Below are positions 35,807 to 44,767 of a DNA stretch of 64,000 bases, in pieces. Under the pieces are notes generated by a model. The model ran no database searches and was not told where the DNA came from. It was given only the letters and a program-made list of their open reading frames with translations. This DNA is from Planctomycetota bacterium (lineage in GTDB: Bacteria > Planctomycetota > Planctomycetia > Gemmatales > Gemmataceae), in NCBI GenBank assembly GCA_021781415.1, contig JAJXWW010000025.1:57646-121645 (forward strand), given 5' to 3'. The translations under genes were made by a program, and so were the position numbers. Position 1 is the first letter of the stretch; every line of letters starts with the position of its first letter.

Positions 35807-38377
35807 TCATTGCCCGCTGAAATAGATGGGCTTTTCCTTAGCCTTCTCGAAAAGGTCTTTGCGAACGGTGAAAATGTCGCCTTTCAGTCGATTGCTGACG
35901 GCCAGGTAGGCATCGCCATCGAGCTTGCCGATCGTCAGTGTGAACTTGCTCGGCTCCTTGTCCCCGGCTACCGTCAGTTCGATCTGCAATCCTCCCGTGG
36001 TGGCGTCCAACTCTTGATCGGGTTTCGGAGTGGCTTTGTGGGCGACGAACTTGAGCGCCTTCAGGTCGGATAGATTCTTCAGAAACTCATCGAGCCGCGC
36101 CGAATCGATCTTGAACGAATCCTTCGGTTCGGACTCCCATTTGGAGCTGTCTTTCGCGCGCTTAAATACTTTCGTCAACGGCGCGTTGACTCCCACCTGC
36201 TTCTGCAGCGCGGTCCACCCGGTCAGTTTCACTTCTTGAACTTTGCCGGCGTCGAAATGAAACACAGTGAGATCCAACAGCTCGCGCTGCAGGGCGGCGG
36301 TGACGTTGTTTCCGGCGACGACGATCCAGTCTGGGACAAGGGCATGGAGATAGCTGCCGCTCTTGTCGGTCATTTCATTGCCGAAATCGAACTCGAACGT
36401 CTTGGCTTTACCTTCTTGCGTTTGCGTGACGACGGCCTTGAGTCGTGGAGACTTCAAGCCCCAATCGGCGAGCTTGGCGGCTTCCGGTTTGTCGGCCACG
36501 ATGCGAACGGCGCGCAGATTGTTCAACTCGCGCAAGATGTCCTCGACGGCGATGCGGTCGGCGGTACGGCCGGCGAACTCGGCGGGTTTGTCGATCTTCC
36601 ACGGGGCATCGGGTTTGCTCTCGCGGCTCATCTCGTAAGTTGTGCCGTCGCGCGTCAGCGTCAACTTCGTGACATTCTTCACGGGGTCGAAGCGGTCGCC
36701 GCTAAACGGGGGCAGTTGCTTGTCGAGATAGGCCAACGGCCCCTCCGCGACGCGATCGCGCACCATCGAGTCGATGAGGACGATGACGCCGGTTTTCTCG
36801 TCGCCGCGCTTGCGCTCGACGGCCACCAGTTTTCCTTCCAAACGTCCGAACGATAGGATGTAAGCCGGTTTGTCCTTCTCCTTGAGCTGCGGCTTTTTCA
36901 CCTTCTCCTTCTTCTCGTCTTTCTTCTCTTCCTTCTTTTCTTCTTTTTTCTCTTCAGAGGACAGGCCATCGGCCCAAATGCGAACCACCGCGTCCGGCTT
37001 GTCCAGGCCCAGCGCGCTGCGCTGCGACGGATCTTTGAACTCCTTCACCTGATTCGGCGAGGTCAACGCGGTCAAGACCGCTTGCATCGCCGCGTCATCG
37101 ACGGCAACCACCGAATCGCCGCGCCACAGATTCCATGTCTCTTGCGGCGCAGCGCCTCCGAAGGGCGAAGGAGGAGACGCGGATGTGCCGCGGCGGAACT
37201 CCAAGAGACCGTAGCCGTTTTGTACGTCGATCGCGTCGGGCTTGCGGAAGCCGCCCAGCGAGACGAGGTTGCGGTCGCGGAGCGCGCCGGGTTGATCCGC
37301 CAGCTTCAGCAACCGGGCAACACTGCTCGCCGGGATCGTCGCAATGTCCTTATGTTCCGCACTCTCCAGATAGGCATAATAGCGATCCTTTTTTTCGCCA
37401 ACCTTAGCACCCACGCCGACGACTAAGGCGATCTTCTTCGTCTTCTTGCTTTTGTCGCCTTTTTCGCTCTTGTCGATCGACTCGACGCGCTCCACTTCGA
37501 TGCGGAGAATGTCGTTCGTCGCTGGGTCGAGGTGGTATTTGCCGAGATCCTTGGCGTCGTCCTCAATGAAACCTCGTTCGTCGGCGATCTTCAGATTGAC
37601 GAGATCGTTGAGTACCGATTCGACGTTCTCCGGCGCTTTGTCATCGCCGGGCGGATTGGCCCCCTTGTCCTGGGCATCTCCATAGGCGGGCTTGGCATAG
37701 ACCCAGCGGTCGTCGGCGGTCTTCTTCAGCTCGATGGCAGCCTTGGATTCCTTGCCCTTGTCGGTTTGCACGAGCGAGAACTGCTCGATGTCGCCGGTCG
37801 AGGGGCTAAGCAATTCGCGCGAGCGGAAGTCGGCGAGTGTCTTCTTGACGCTGTCCAGTTCGCTTTTCTTGACGGCCATCACTTCGCTTCGATCCGAGGA
37901 GGTGACGTAGAGAACGGCCTTTTCGCTGCCGGGGCTGGCGTCGCCGACTTTGAGTTTCACCTCGCGGCGGGGTTCGCTTTCCTTGACCAGCGAGATCACT
38001 TCCGCCGGGGTATCCAGACCGTACTGTTTGGGAGTGTTCACGACATCGGATTTGGGATCGAGCGACGCCTCGGCGATCTGATGGACGAGGCGATCGATGG
38101 CCGCGCTGTCGGCTCGATAGTTGCGCGGTTCGAGAATCTGCCAGCGTTTGGTTCCGGGATCGCGGACGAAGACGAGCTTCTCTTCCGTGGGGCGCGTGCG
38201 TTCGATCTCGACGCGCGTGATGTCGTCCTCTTTCGTCGGGCCGGATTGCTTGTGCATGCTCGGCAACACGTAATCGCTGCTCTCGGTGGACGACGGACTC
38301 AGCGCCAGAGTGACGATAAAGGCGGCGAGTACGAGGGCAAGAATGCCGAACAGGATATAGGTCGTCTTATAATTCAT
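35807..38377 (-). CDS. DUF4340 membrane-anchored protein
   Basis: An 856-aa protein starting at the ATG at 38377 (the track frame adds 12 residues). It begins with one membrane helix (TTYILFGILALVLAAFIVTLAL) and has repeated beta-rich DUF4340 modules with short signatures (RVEIERTRPTEEKLVFVRDPGTKRWQILEPRNYRAD; WKIDKPAEFAGRTADRIAVEDIL; KWESEPKDSFKIDSARLDEFLKNLSDL). A Glu/Lys-rich low-complexity stretch lies near residues 485-510. It is the last gene of the GldA/F/G-like ABC operon, where DUF4340 proteins often occur. Likely an outer-leaflet or periplasmic partner of the GldG-like protein; role unknown. Confidence 0.85.
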   Translation of the reverse strand: MNYKTTYILFGILALVLAAFIVTLALSPSSTESSDYVLPSMHKQSGPTKEDDITRVEIERTRPTEEKLVFVRDPGTKRWQILEPRNYRADSAAIDRLVHQIAEASLDPKSDVVNTPKQYGLDTPAEVISLVKESEPRREVKLKVGDASPGSEKAVLYVTSSDRSEVMAVKKSELDSVKKTLADFRSRELLSPSTGDIEQFSLVQTDKGKESKAAIELKKTADDRWVYAKPAYGDAQDKGANPPGDDKAPENVESVLNDLVNLKIADERGFIEDDAKDLGKYHLDPATNDILRIEVERVESIDKSEKGDKSKKTKKIALVVGVGAKVGEKKDRYYAYLESAEHKDIATIPASSVARLLKLADQPGALRDRNLVSLGGFRKPDAIDVQNGYGLLEFRRGTSASPPSPFGGAAPQETWNLWRGDSVVAVDDAAMQAVLTALTSPNQVKEFKDPSQRSALGLDKPDAVVRIWADGLSSEEKKEEKKEEKKDEKKEKVKKPQLKEKDKPAYILSFGRLEGKLVAVERKRGDEKTGVIVLIDSMVRDRVAEGPLAYLDKQLPPFSGDRFDPVKNVTKLTLTRDGTTYEMSRESKPDAPWKIDKPAEFAGRTADRIAVEDILRELNNLRAVRIVADKPEAAKLADWGLKSPRLKAVVTQTQEGKAKTFEFDFGNEMTDKSGSYLHALVPDWIVVAGNNVTAALQRELLDLTVFHFDAGKVQEVKLTGWTALQKQVGVNAPLTKVFKRAKDSSKWESEPKDSFKIDSARLDEFLKNLSDLKALKFVAHKATPKPDQELDATTGGLQIELTVAGDKEPSKFTLTIGKLDGDAYLAVSNRLKGDIFTVRKDLFEKAKEKPIYFSGQ

Positions 38378-38485
38378 GGTGCATCCCACTCGGAAGCAAA
38401 CTCGGAAATCCATTGCATCGCGGCGTCGCTTCGGGCCGTCCCCTCGTCCTGCTTCGGGGAGAGAGGGAGCATGAGGACGCGGCGG

Positions 38486-40603
38486 CTAACGTCGCCGCAC
38501 GACCCAGACACCGACGCCCAACGCCAGTACGGCCAACATCATCAGGAAACCCGGCAACAACAGCAGGCGCAGTTTGGTATCTTGCGGCGCTTTCAACTCG
38601 TACACGTCGTGTTCGGCCGTGGGCACTTGCGTGCCGAGATCGGGCCTTCTCGCCAGCCACGACAGACAACTGGCGAAGAGGTTGTAGTTGTTCGGTGAAG
38701 GGCGCAACAAGAGTCCATTGGAGATCCAACTGGCGTCGCCAAAAACGACCAAGCGGGGCTGTCCTTCCTTGGCCATGAACTCATGGCCTTGAATCGGCGG
38801 GGCGGCCGAGCCGCCTTCGCTCACGGCCAAAGCCAAGGGCGAACGATTGAGCATCTCCCGCAACTTTGCCGGATCGCGTTGTATCTCGGCCATCAAGGCG
38901 CTCGGTTTGGCGCTCAGATCGGTCTGATTTATAAACAAGTGTTGAGGCATCGCTCGAACGAGAATGTCGGGTTGATTGCCGGGAGGAGCCCCACCGGGCG
39001 CGGGGGGCGAGGAGGAGTCGAGGGTTCGCGTTCGATAAAAGTGAAAGATCGACAGCGTGCCCGCCGCTTCGTTGGCGAACGCCTTGGCAATGGGATTGTT
39101 GCTCTGTCCGGGTGGAATCCCTTGAATCAGGTAGTAATCGCTGGAAGGATCGAGATCGACCAGTTGATTTTCGTTAACGCGAACGCCGTACTCGGCCACG
39201 AGATTTTCCAGCCCCGTCCGCACCATCGTGTTTTTGCCGCTTTCGGTCACAACATCGAACAGGACGATCATCTGTCCCTTTTTGCCCTCTTTGCGCTCGA
39301 CGCCGTGGAGATAGTCGCGCAGCGCTTTGAGAAACTTCTCGGGATACGGTTGCGCCGGCCGAGCCACGACGACGATCTCGGCGTCGTCGGGTATCTTGTC
39401 GGTAGTCGTTTCTACGGCTAACTCGCGCGTCTCATAGTTGACGCGCCCCAACTCTTCGATGAGTTGGCTCATGCTCGTGTCGAGTCCGCTTCCGGGAGCC
39501 ATGCGCTCCTTCATCGACAATTCGCCGTTGCCTTGGGTGAAATAGACGATCGCGCGGTTCTTGTTCGCGCTGAGATAGACCAGGGCGTTGAGCAGCGCGT
39601 TCTCGCCTTTGAATTGGTAGCGGGCCTCGCGCGGATTGCTCCCAGGCTTAAAGAGGTCGTTGTAGCGAATGAATTCGCTCATCTCCTTCTTGTCGGTTCC
39701 GTAGACGACGAGAAGCCCTTGGCTATCGACGAGTTTGTATTTGCTCTCCAATTCGCGCAGCATGGTGGCGTTGCGATCGCGCGAGAGTTGTTCCCAGTGA
39801 AACATTTGCGGATTGATATTGCGGCAGCCGTCGAGCAGTTCTCGAACGTCTCTCATAATCATGTCGCTCGAAGAACCGAAGGCGTAAACTTTCACGGGTT
39901 GCTTGAGGTCGGCGACGACATTGCGCGTGGCGTCGTGAATCGTATGCAGCCCGGTGCGCGTCCAGTCGATGGATTCGTTGACGTAGGTGAACGGCCAAAC
40001 TTTCGCATAGGGCAGCAAGTTGAGGAGGACGACGATGAAGATGAGCAGCAAACTGCTGAGGACCGCGTTGTAGCCGTATTGCACGCGGCGCAATCGGGGG
40101 CTGCTGCGTTCGTAGACGCGCGTTTGGCTGAGCGCGAGGAACATGGCGACGAGGCCGCCGAGGAGCGCGGCGACACAGCGCAACATGGCGAAGGCGTTCT
40201 CGCGCTCGCGCCATTTGCTCACTCCGGCGTTGACGATGGCGCGATAGTCGGTCACCGAGAACGGCGAAGCGCAGAAAGGCAGCAAGAAGCCCAAGAGGGC
40301 CGTCGCGGAACCGAAGCCGCCCAGGACGACGAGCGCCAGGATGCGCAGACGCTCGGCCTCTTTGTCGGGCGTGGCCGGAACCATCGTCGTACAGATAAAA
40401 CCGGCGACCAGCGCCAGAAGGGCGATGGCCGTCCCCCAGATAAAGACTGCCAACGACTGCCAACCGTACAAGGCCACATTGGCGATGGGAATAGACGAGA
40501 GCGCCACTCCCAATCCGATCAGCCCGAGGCCGATATTTCGTCGTTGAGGAGGCAATTTCTCGAAGAATGTCCCAGATTCCTGCGGCGTTTGACCGTTCGC
40601 CAT
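38486..40603 (-). CDS. GldG-family auxiliary ABC-transporter protein
   Basis: A 705-aa membrane protein of the GldG/ABC-type-auxiliary family. Several helices lie at the N-terminus (RRNIGLGLIGLGVALSSIPIANV, QSLAVFIWGTAIALLALVAGFI, ILALVVLGGFGSATALLGFLLPF, LLLIFIVVLLNLL), then a large extracytoplasmic DUF4350-like region (VKVYAFGSSSDMIMRDVRELLDGCR, LLVVYGTDKKEMSEFIRYNDLF, IVYFTQGNGELS, LVAEYGVRVNENQLVDLDP, PRLVVFGDASWISNG) and one C-terminal helix (LLLLPGFLMMLAVLALGVGVWVV). It starts 15 bp after the permease stop. GldG works with GldA and GldF in gliding Bacteroidota, but here the role is unknown. Confidence 0.88.
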   Translation of the reverse strand: MANGQTPQESGTFFEKLPPQRRNIGLGLIGLGVALSSIPIANVALYGWQSLAVFIWGTAIALLALVAGFICTTMVPATPDKEAERLRILALVVLGGFGSATALLGFLLPFCASPFSVTDYRAIVNAGVSKWRERENAFAMLRCVAALLGGLVAMFLALSQTRVYERSSPRLRRVQYGYNAVLSSLLLIFIVVLLNLLPYAKVWPFTYVNESIDWTRTGLHTIHDATRNVVADLKQPVKVYAFGSSSDMIMRDVRELLDGCRNINPQMFHWEQLSRDRNATMLRELESKYKLVDSQGLLVVYGTDKKEMSEFIRYNDLFKPGSNPREARYQFKGENALLNALVYLSANKNRAIVYFTQGNGELSMKERMAPGSGLDTSMSQLIEELGRVNYETRELAVETTTDKIPDDAEIVVVARPAQPYPEKFLKALRDYLHGVERKEGKKGQMIVLFDVVTESGKNTMVRTGLENLVAEYGVRVNENQLVDLDPSSDYYLIQGIPPGQSNNPIAKAFANEAAGTLSIFHFYRTRTLDSSSPPAPGGAPPGNQPDILVRAMPQHLFINQTDLSAKPSALMAEIQRDPAKLREMLNRSPLALAVSEGGSAAPPIQGHEFMAKEGQPRLVVFGDASWISNGLLLRPSPNNYNLFASCLSWLARRPDLGTQVPTAEHDVYELKAPQDTKLRLLLLPGFLMMLAVLALGVGVWVVRRR

Positions 40604-40618
40604 GATTCTCTCCCCTTC

Positions 40619-42229
40619 TCACGTCCACTTGCGAGCTTCAATAACCTTGACACTTAGGAACAGCCAAACGACTGCCAGCGAGACGAAAAAGACGACGGAT
40701 CGAAGGTATAACTTCCCTTCCAACGTATCCAGCCAAACATCAATGTAAGAGACGTGATTGAGTACGGCTTGGAATGTATCGAGGGCCGAACGCGCGGGTT
40801 CGGTGCTAAGGGAAGCCTGACGACCCACGAGCCTTCCAAAGAAGTAAACCACGGTCAGAAACAGCATCCCTCCGAACGTCAGAATGCCGCTGGCCACCTG
40901 ATTGCGCGACAGACACGAGAAGAAGGTTCCCATGGCGATGAACGCCGCGCCGATGGCCAATTGTCCGATGGTGAAGCTGAACAGCGGACGATAATCGAAC
41001 GGCGATCCCCCGGCCACGCGCAGATAGGCCAAGAACAAGCCGAACGGTATCCACATGGCCAAGTACATCACGAAGGCGGCCAGAAACTTGCTGACGACTA
41101 CAATCGTTTCATCGACCGGAGCGGTTAACAAGACTTCCAACGTGCCGGATCGCTTCTCTTCGCTCACCAGGCGCATGGTCAGTACGGGAACGGCGATAAT
41201 GGTGCTGATTACCGCCGTCAATTGCAGAATAAATTCGCGGACGATGGGTTCCTGAGAAAACGGCTCGTCGGAGAGCATGACCCAGACCGGCCAAATGTAG
41301 GCCAGCCAGTGCGCGATCACATAGACGAACAACAAAATGTAAGCGATGGGAGAAAAGAACAGCGAACCGAGTTCGCGCCGCGTAAGGACGATCAGCCCGT
41401 TCTCGGAACACAATAGCACGGAGATACAAACGTAGAGAACTCCCAACGCTGCCAACAGTGCGCCGTAGCTCCGGAAATAGTTGTCGGGTGCAATCTGCGT
41501 CCATTGCCAGCGGTAAAGCAACGGCGGGATCAGCGATCGGCCCAAGACGACCAGAAAAGCCAGCGCTCCGATCGCTCCGATCCCCCAGCCGACCCGGTAG
41601 GCATTGTCCGTTTCGATGCCTCGGCTGCCGATGAACGCGGTCAGGTAGATCGCGCCGAGAATGGCCAAGAGGCTCCCGATCGGCATGGAAAAGTCACTCT
41701 TGATATTGCTGCCGATAAAGCCGACCAGCGCCATCGCCGCTCCGACGCTTCCCAGAACGATCTCGGTCGCGTTGCGCCACCTCGGTTCCACTTCGTTTCG
41801 TAAAAACGCCAACAAAAAGAGCAGCCCAAGAAAGAGACAAAGGTAACCTTGGCCGAACAACGAACCCGGTTGCTTGTTGTACGGCACCACCGCCAGGAAG
41901 CCGCCGATGACGAGACAGCAGTAGCCGAACGCCATGTAGAGGCGGCGAATCTGAATGTCGCCGTCGAATGCGGCGTGAAACAGTAACGCGCCCATCCCGG
42001 CCGCCAGAAGGAACACGGCCCAGCCGAAGCCCATCGGAGTGGGGCGTCCGGTCGTTTGCAACAACAGCGCCATTCCGCCGAAGACAATCGCCGCCGCGCC
42101 GATCAGACCGAGCGTGCGGGCGATATTGGGATCGTCGGAGCGCATCATCGACGGTCCCGCTTCCGATTGATCGCGCCAGCTTCCTCCCGAACGAGGCGGC
42201 GTGCTATCCGTGATGGCCTTACTCGGCAT
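40619..42229 (-). CDS. GldF-like ABC-2 permease
   Basis: A 536-aa ABC-2-type permease. About a dozen hydrophobic helices are visible, several in the N-terminal 250 residues, and then the ABC-2 core: LTRRELGSLFFSPIAYILLFVYVIAHW, LQLTAVISTIIAVPVLTMRLVSEEKRSGTLEVLLTAPVDE (a hallmark of ABC-2 permeases), AAFVMYLAMWIPFGLFLAYLRV, LAIGAAFIAMGTFFSCLSRNQVASGILTF, and a final TM. It pairs with the upstream ATPase and the downstream GldG-like protein. The unusually long N-terminal hydrophobic region is fused ahead of the usual 250-aa core. Confidence 0.88.
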   Translation of the reverse strand: MPSKAITDSTPPRSGGSWRDQSEAGPSMMRSDDPNIARTLGLIGAAAIVFGGMALLLQTTGRPTPMGFGWAVFLLAAGMGALLFHAAFDGDIQIRRLYMAFGYCCLVIGGFLAVVPYNKQPGSLFGQGYLCLFLGLLFLLAFLRNEVEPRWRNATEIVLGSVGAAMALVGFIGSNIKSDFSMPIGSLLAILGAIYLTAFIGSRGIETDNAYRVGWGIGAIGALAFLVVLGRSLIPPLLYRWQWTQIAPDNYFRSYGALLAALGVLYVCISVLLCSENGLIVLTRRELGSLFFSPIAYILLFVYVIAHWLAYIWPVWVMLSDEPFSQEPIVREFILQLTAVISTIIAVPVLTMRLVSEEKRSGTLEVLLTAPVDETIVVVSKFLAAFVMYLAMWIPFGLFLAYLRVAGGSPFDYRPLFSFTIGQLAIGAAFIAMGTFFSCLSRNQVASGILTFGGMLFLTVVYFFGRLVGRQASLSTEPARSALDTFQAVLNHVSYIDVWLDTLEGKLYLRSVVFFVSLAVVWLFLSVKVIEARKWT

Positions 42230-42239
42230 GTTGTGTTTC

Positions 42240-42340
42240 CTCGGCTATCGGCAATCGGCTATCGGTCAGAAATTCGTCTGAGTTAGGTCGCGTCTTTGCT
42301 TACAACCGTTGACTACAGACTACTGACTACTGACTACTCC
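42240..42340. repeat. Simple repeats between gldA- and gldF-like genes
   Basis: Two short repeat blocks occupy this intercistronic gap. CGGCTATCGGCAATCGGCTATCGG (about 42242-42265) resembles the block at 12.7 kb. GACTACAGACTACTGACTACTGACTAC (about 42311-42337) is a run of the GACTACT unit that reaches the stop codon of the ATPase gene. No open frame crosses them. Confidence 0.75.
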
Positions 42341-43266
42341 GCCCTGTCTTCCCAGTTGTTGATTTCGTTCCAGCGGTCTTGCAGGCTGCGGCGGCGGAGG
42401 TCGAGGCGGCGAAGCGGCCAGCCGTTTTTCGACAGGCGTTGCGAGATTTGCTCGCGGAGATCGACGCGCTGATGCGTCCGAATCTCGAAGGAGGCCAGCC
42501 CGTCGCCGCATGTGCCCGCCGTCACCTGCGCCACCCCTTCAAGATTACGCAACGCCACCGCCACTTGATCGCTCGGCCCGCGCGCCTCCACGACAATCAC
42601 ATCGTCGGTCTCCAGGTCGGAGAGTTTCTTGGCCAGGCCGAGTAGACCGCGACGGATGATGATGACGCGCTGCACTAAACTCTCGACCTCGCTCAGCATG
42701 TGCGACGACAGCATGATGGTGTGATCGCGGCCAAGCTCGCGGAGCAGTCCCAGCGTTTCGGCTTTCTGACCGGGATCGAGTCCATCGGTCGGCTCGTCGA
42801 GAATGAGCAGTGGGGGATCGTTAATCATGGCGTCGGCGAGACCGACGCGCTGGCGATAGCCTTTGGACAGCGTGCCGTTCAAACGACGCCGCACATCGGC
42901 GACTTTGCAGCGTTCCAGGCAGTAGTCGATCCGCGCGGCGCGTTGGCGGCGCTCGACGCCCTTGAGTTTGGCTCGATAGGTCAGATATTCGTGGACGCGC
43001 ATCTCGGGATACAGCGGTATGCTTTCCGGCAGATAGCCGATCCGCTTGCGCACCTCCATCGACTCCATCATCACATCGAATCCAGCCACGCGGGCGATGC
43101 CGCTGGTGGCGGGCAGATACGACGTCAGCATCCGCATGATCGTCGTTTTGCCAGCACCGTTGTTGCCGAGCAGACCGACAATCTCGTTCTTTTCGACCTG
43201 GAAACTGACGTTATTGACGGCCAGCACCGGGCCGAAGTATTTGCACAGGTTTTCGACGTGAATCAT
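42334..43266 (-). CDS. GldA-like ABC-transporter ATP-binding protein
   Basis: A 310-aa ATPase subunit of an ABC-2 transporter. Walker A is in GLLGNNGAGKTTIMRML, the Q-loop region in KRIGYLPESIPLYPEM, the ABC signature in LSKGYRQRVGLADAM, Walker B in PLLILDEPTDGLDPGQ, and the switch His in IMLSSHMLSEVE. A C-terminal extension of about 90 residues resembles the GldA regulatory tail (VIVEARGPSDQVAVALRNLEG...). It is the first gene of the four-gene operon and energises the GldF-like permease. Confidence 0.93.
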   Translation of the reverse strand: MIHVENLCKYFGPVLAVNNVSFQVEKNEIVGLLGNNGAGKTTIMRMLTSYLPATSGIARVAGFDVMMESMEVRKRIGYLPESIPLYPEMRVHEYLTYRAKLKGVERRQRAARIDYCLERCKVADVRRRLNGTLSKGYRQRVGLADAMINDPPLLILDEPTDGLDPGQKAETLGLLRELGRDHTIMLSSHMLSEVESLVQRVIIIRRGLLGLAKKLSDLETDDVIVVEARGPSDQVAVALRNLEGVAQVTAGTCGDGLASFEIRTHQRVDLREQISQRLSKNGWPLRRLDLRRRSLQDRWNEINNWEDRAE

Positions 43267-43363
43267 GGTGTTCCCGCTTCGTCTCCGCGCAATCGACTCA
43301 TGGTCACATGGAGAATTGTGTTTTAGAGCGCGGAACGGCTCGCAGCAAGAGGGGGAAATCGAA

Positions 43364-43525
43364 CGGAGCCGGAAGCGTTAGCGACGGCAATCTCATTCAC
43401 CATCGCTAACGTTTCCGGCTCCGATTGTAAGCGACGGCAATCTCATACCCCGTCGCTAACGCTTCCGGCTCCGATTGTATGCGACGGCAATCTCATACCC
43501 CGTCGCTAACGCTTCCGGCTCCGAT
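43364..43525. repeat. Second cluster of GGAGCCGGAAGCGTTAGCGACGG repeats
   Basis: One palindromic unit (GGAGCCGGAAGCGTTAGCG ... CGCTAACGTTTCCGGCTCC) is followed by two near-identical 50-bp tandem half-units (43425-43474 and 43475-43524). These are the same family as the cluster at 11256-11458. It lies in the gap between the ATPase gene start and the end of the next minus-strand gene, and its last copy stops about 15 bp before that gene's stop codon. Confidence 0.85.
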
Positions 43526-43539
43526 GCGTTTGCTCGGAA

Positions 43540-44622
43540 TCACTTACCGCCGGATTTCTCCATCTGTTTGAAGTAGGCTTCTATGGCGTCGCGGTATTTG
43601 GCGGGCATGCCGCGCGTCAGTTGGGTCATGGCCTTGGCGCGTTCGCGTTCCGGCAGCTTGCCCCACACTTCGGCGTATTCCTTGACCTTTTTCATGTCGA
43701 TCTCGCCCTTCCCTGGCGGAGCGCTGGGCAGGGCGCTATCGCCGGCGGGGCCAGAGGGACGATTGCCGCTCGGCAAACCAGGCGAGCCGCCGCTGGGACA
43801 GCTGCCACCGTTCGCCGACGACGAACCGTTGGCCTTGTTCTCCAGTTCCTTGATCTTCTCATCGAGCTTGACGAGAACTTCGCGCTGCATCGCCTGCGTC
43901 TTTGGGCCGCCGCGCGAAAGATCGAGACGATCCTTGATTACCCCCATCTTCCGCGAAATCCAGCCCAGATCCTTCTCTTGCCAATCGGCCATGTCGTAGT
44001 GCATCAGCACGCCGACCATGCGATAGCGTACCGGCGAATCGACCACGTCCAACAAGAGCCGGTCGATGGAATCGTCCGCCTCGTTGCGCATCATCAAGGC
44101 GTGTTCGGCCACGGCGCGATGGAAGAAGTACGACGCCGGATCGACGACATCTTCCCCCTTAATACTCTTCAACGCTTCCAGCGCCTCGTCGAACACCTTG
44201 CGGCTGGACAGTGCCTTGCCATAGGCCAGACCGAGATTGGCGCGGAAGAAGAGGGGAAGCTTCGTGTCCTTGATGAGGTTCGGCACGTTCGTGGGGGCGG
44301 CGGCTTCGGGATCGCGCGCCTCGCGCAACAGTTGGGCGGCAGCCGGATCGCCGAGGGCGAACGTACCGGACACTTTGTCCAGAAGAGGACGTTGGCTCGC
44401 CCACAGTTTCTCGAACGATTTCAAGGTGGCGTCGTCGCTCTTGCCGACGCTCTTAAGCCAGTCGAGCGCCTGCGCGCGGGCCGTCTCTGGGGCAGGTGCC
44501 CGGAGCAGGCTGAAGGAGGATGTCTCCTTCGTCGGTTTCGCGTCGGCGGCGTGGAGAGTGCCGCTAGACACCAATGCTCCCGTGAGAAGCAGCGTTGAAA
44601 AGCTGAGACAATGACGAATCAT
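43540..44622 (-). CDS. Exported TPR-like protein of unknown function
   Basis: A 360-aa protein started at the ATG at 44622 (AGGAGAACG upstream). The signal peptide is clear (MIRHCLSFSTLLLTGALVSSGTLHAADA). The body has TPR-like helices (FFRANLGLAYGKALSSRKVFDEALEALKSIKGE, YFFHRAVAEHALMMRNEADDSIDRLLLD), a Gly/Ser/Pro-rich linker (SSANGGSCPSGGSPGLPSG), and a final helical motif (EYAEVWGKLPERERAKAMTQLTRGMPAKYRDAIEAYF) that I recognise as recurrent in exported planctomycete proteins. Function unknown. No operon partner is obvious: it ends near the repeat cluster and lies downstream of the RNR-like gene. Confidence 0.75.
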   Translation of the reverse strand: MIRHCLSFSTLLLTGALVSSGTLHAADAKPTKETSSFSLLRAPAPETARAQALDWLKSVGKSDDATLKSFEKLWASQRPLLDKVSGTFALGDPAAAQLLREARDPEAAAPTNVPNLIKDTKLPLFFRANLGLAYGKALSSRKVFDEALEALKSIKGEDVVDPASYFFHRAVAEHALMMRNEADDSIDRLLLDVVDSPVRYRMVGVLMHYDMADWQEKDLGWISRKMGVIKDRLDLSRGGPKTQAMQREVLVKLDEKIKELENKANGSSSANGGSCPSGGSPGLPSGNRPSGPAGDSALPSAPPGKGEIDMKKVKEYAEVWGKLPERERAKAMTQLTRGMPAKYRDAIEAYFKQMEKSGGK

Positions 44623-44767
44623 ACCGCGTTCTCCTATACATTTGTCGATGCGACGCCGCGAGGCGATTCCGCGCTGTACCGTCGCCGCGCGGGAGTCTCC
44701 CCTCAAGGTAAGACGATTCAGGAGGGAAAAATCATCATGTAAAACGTAAACATTCCTTCTCATTTTG

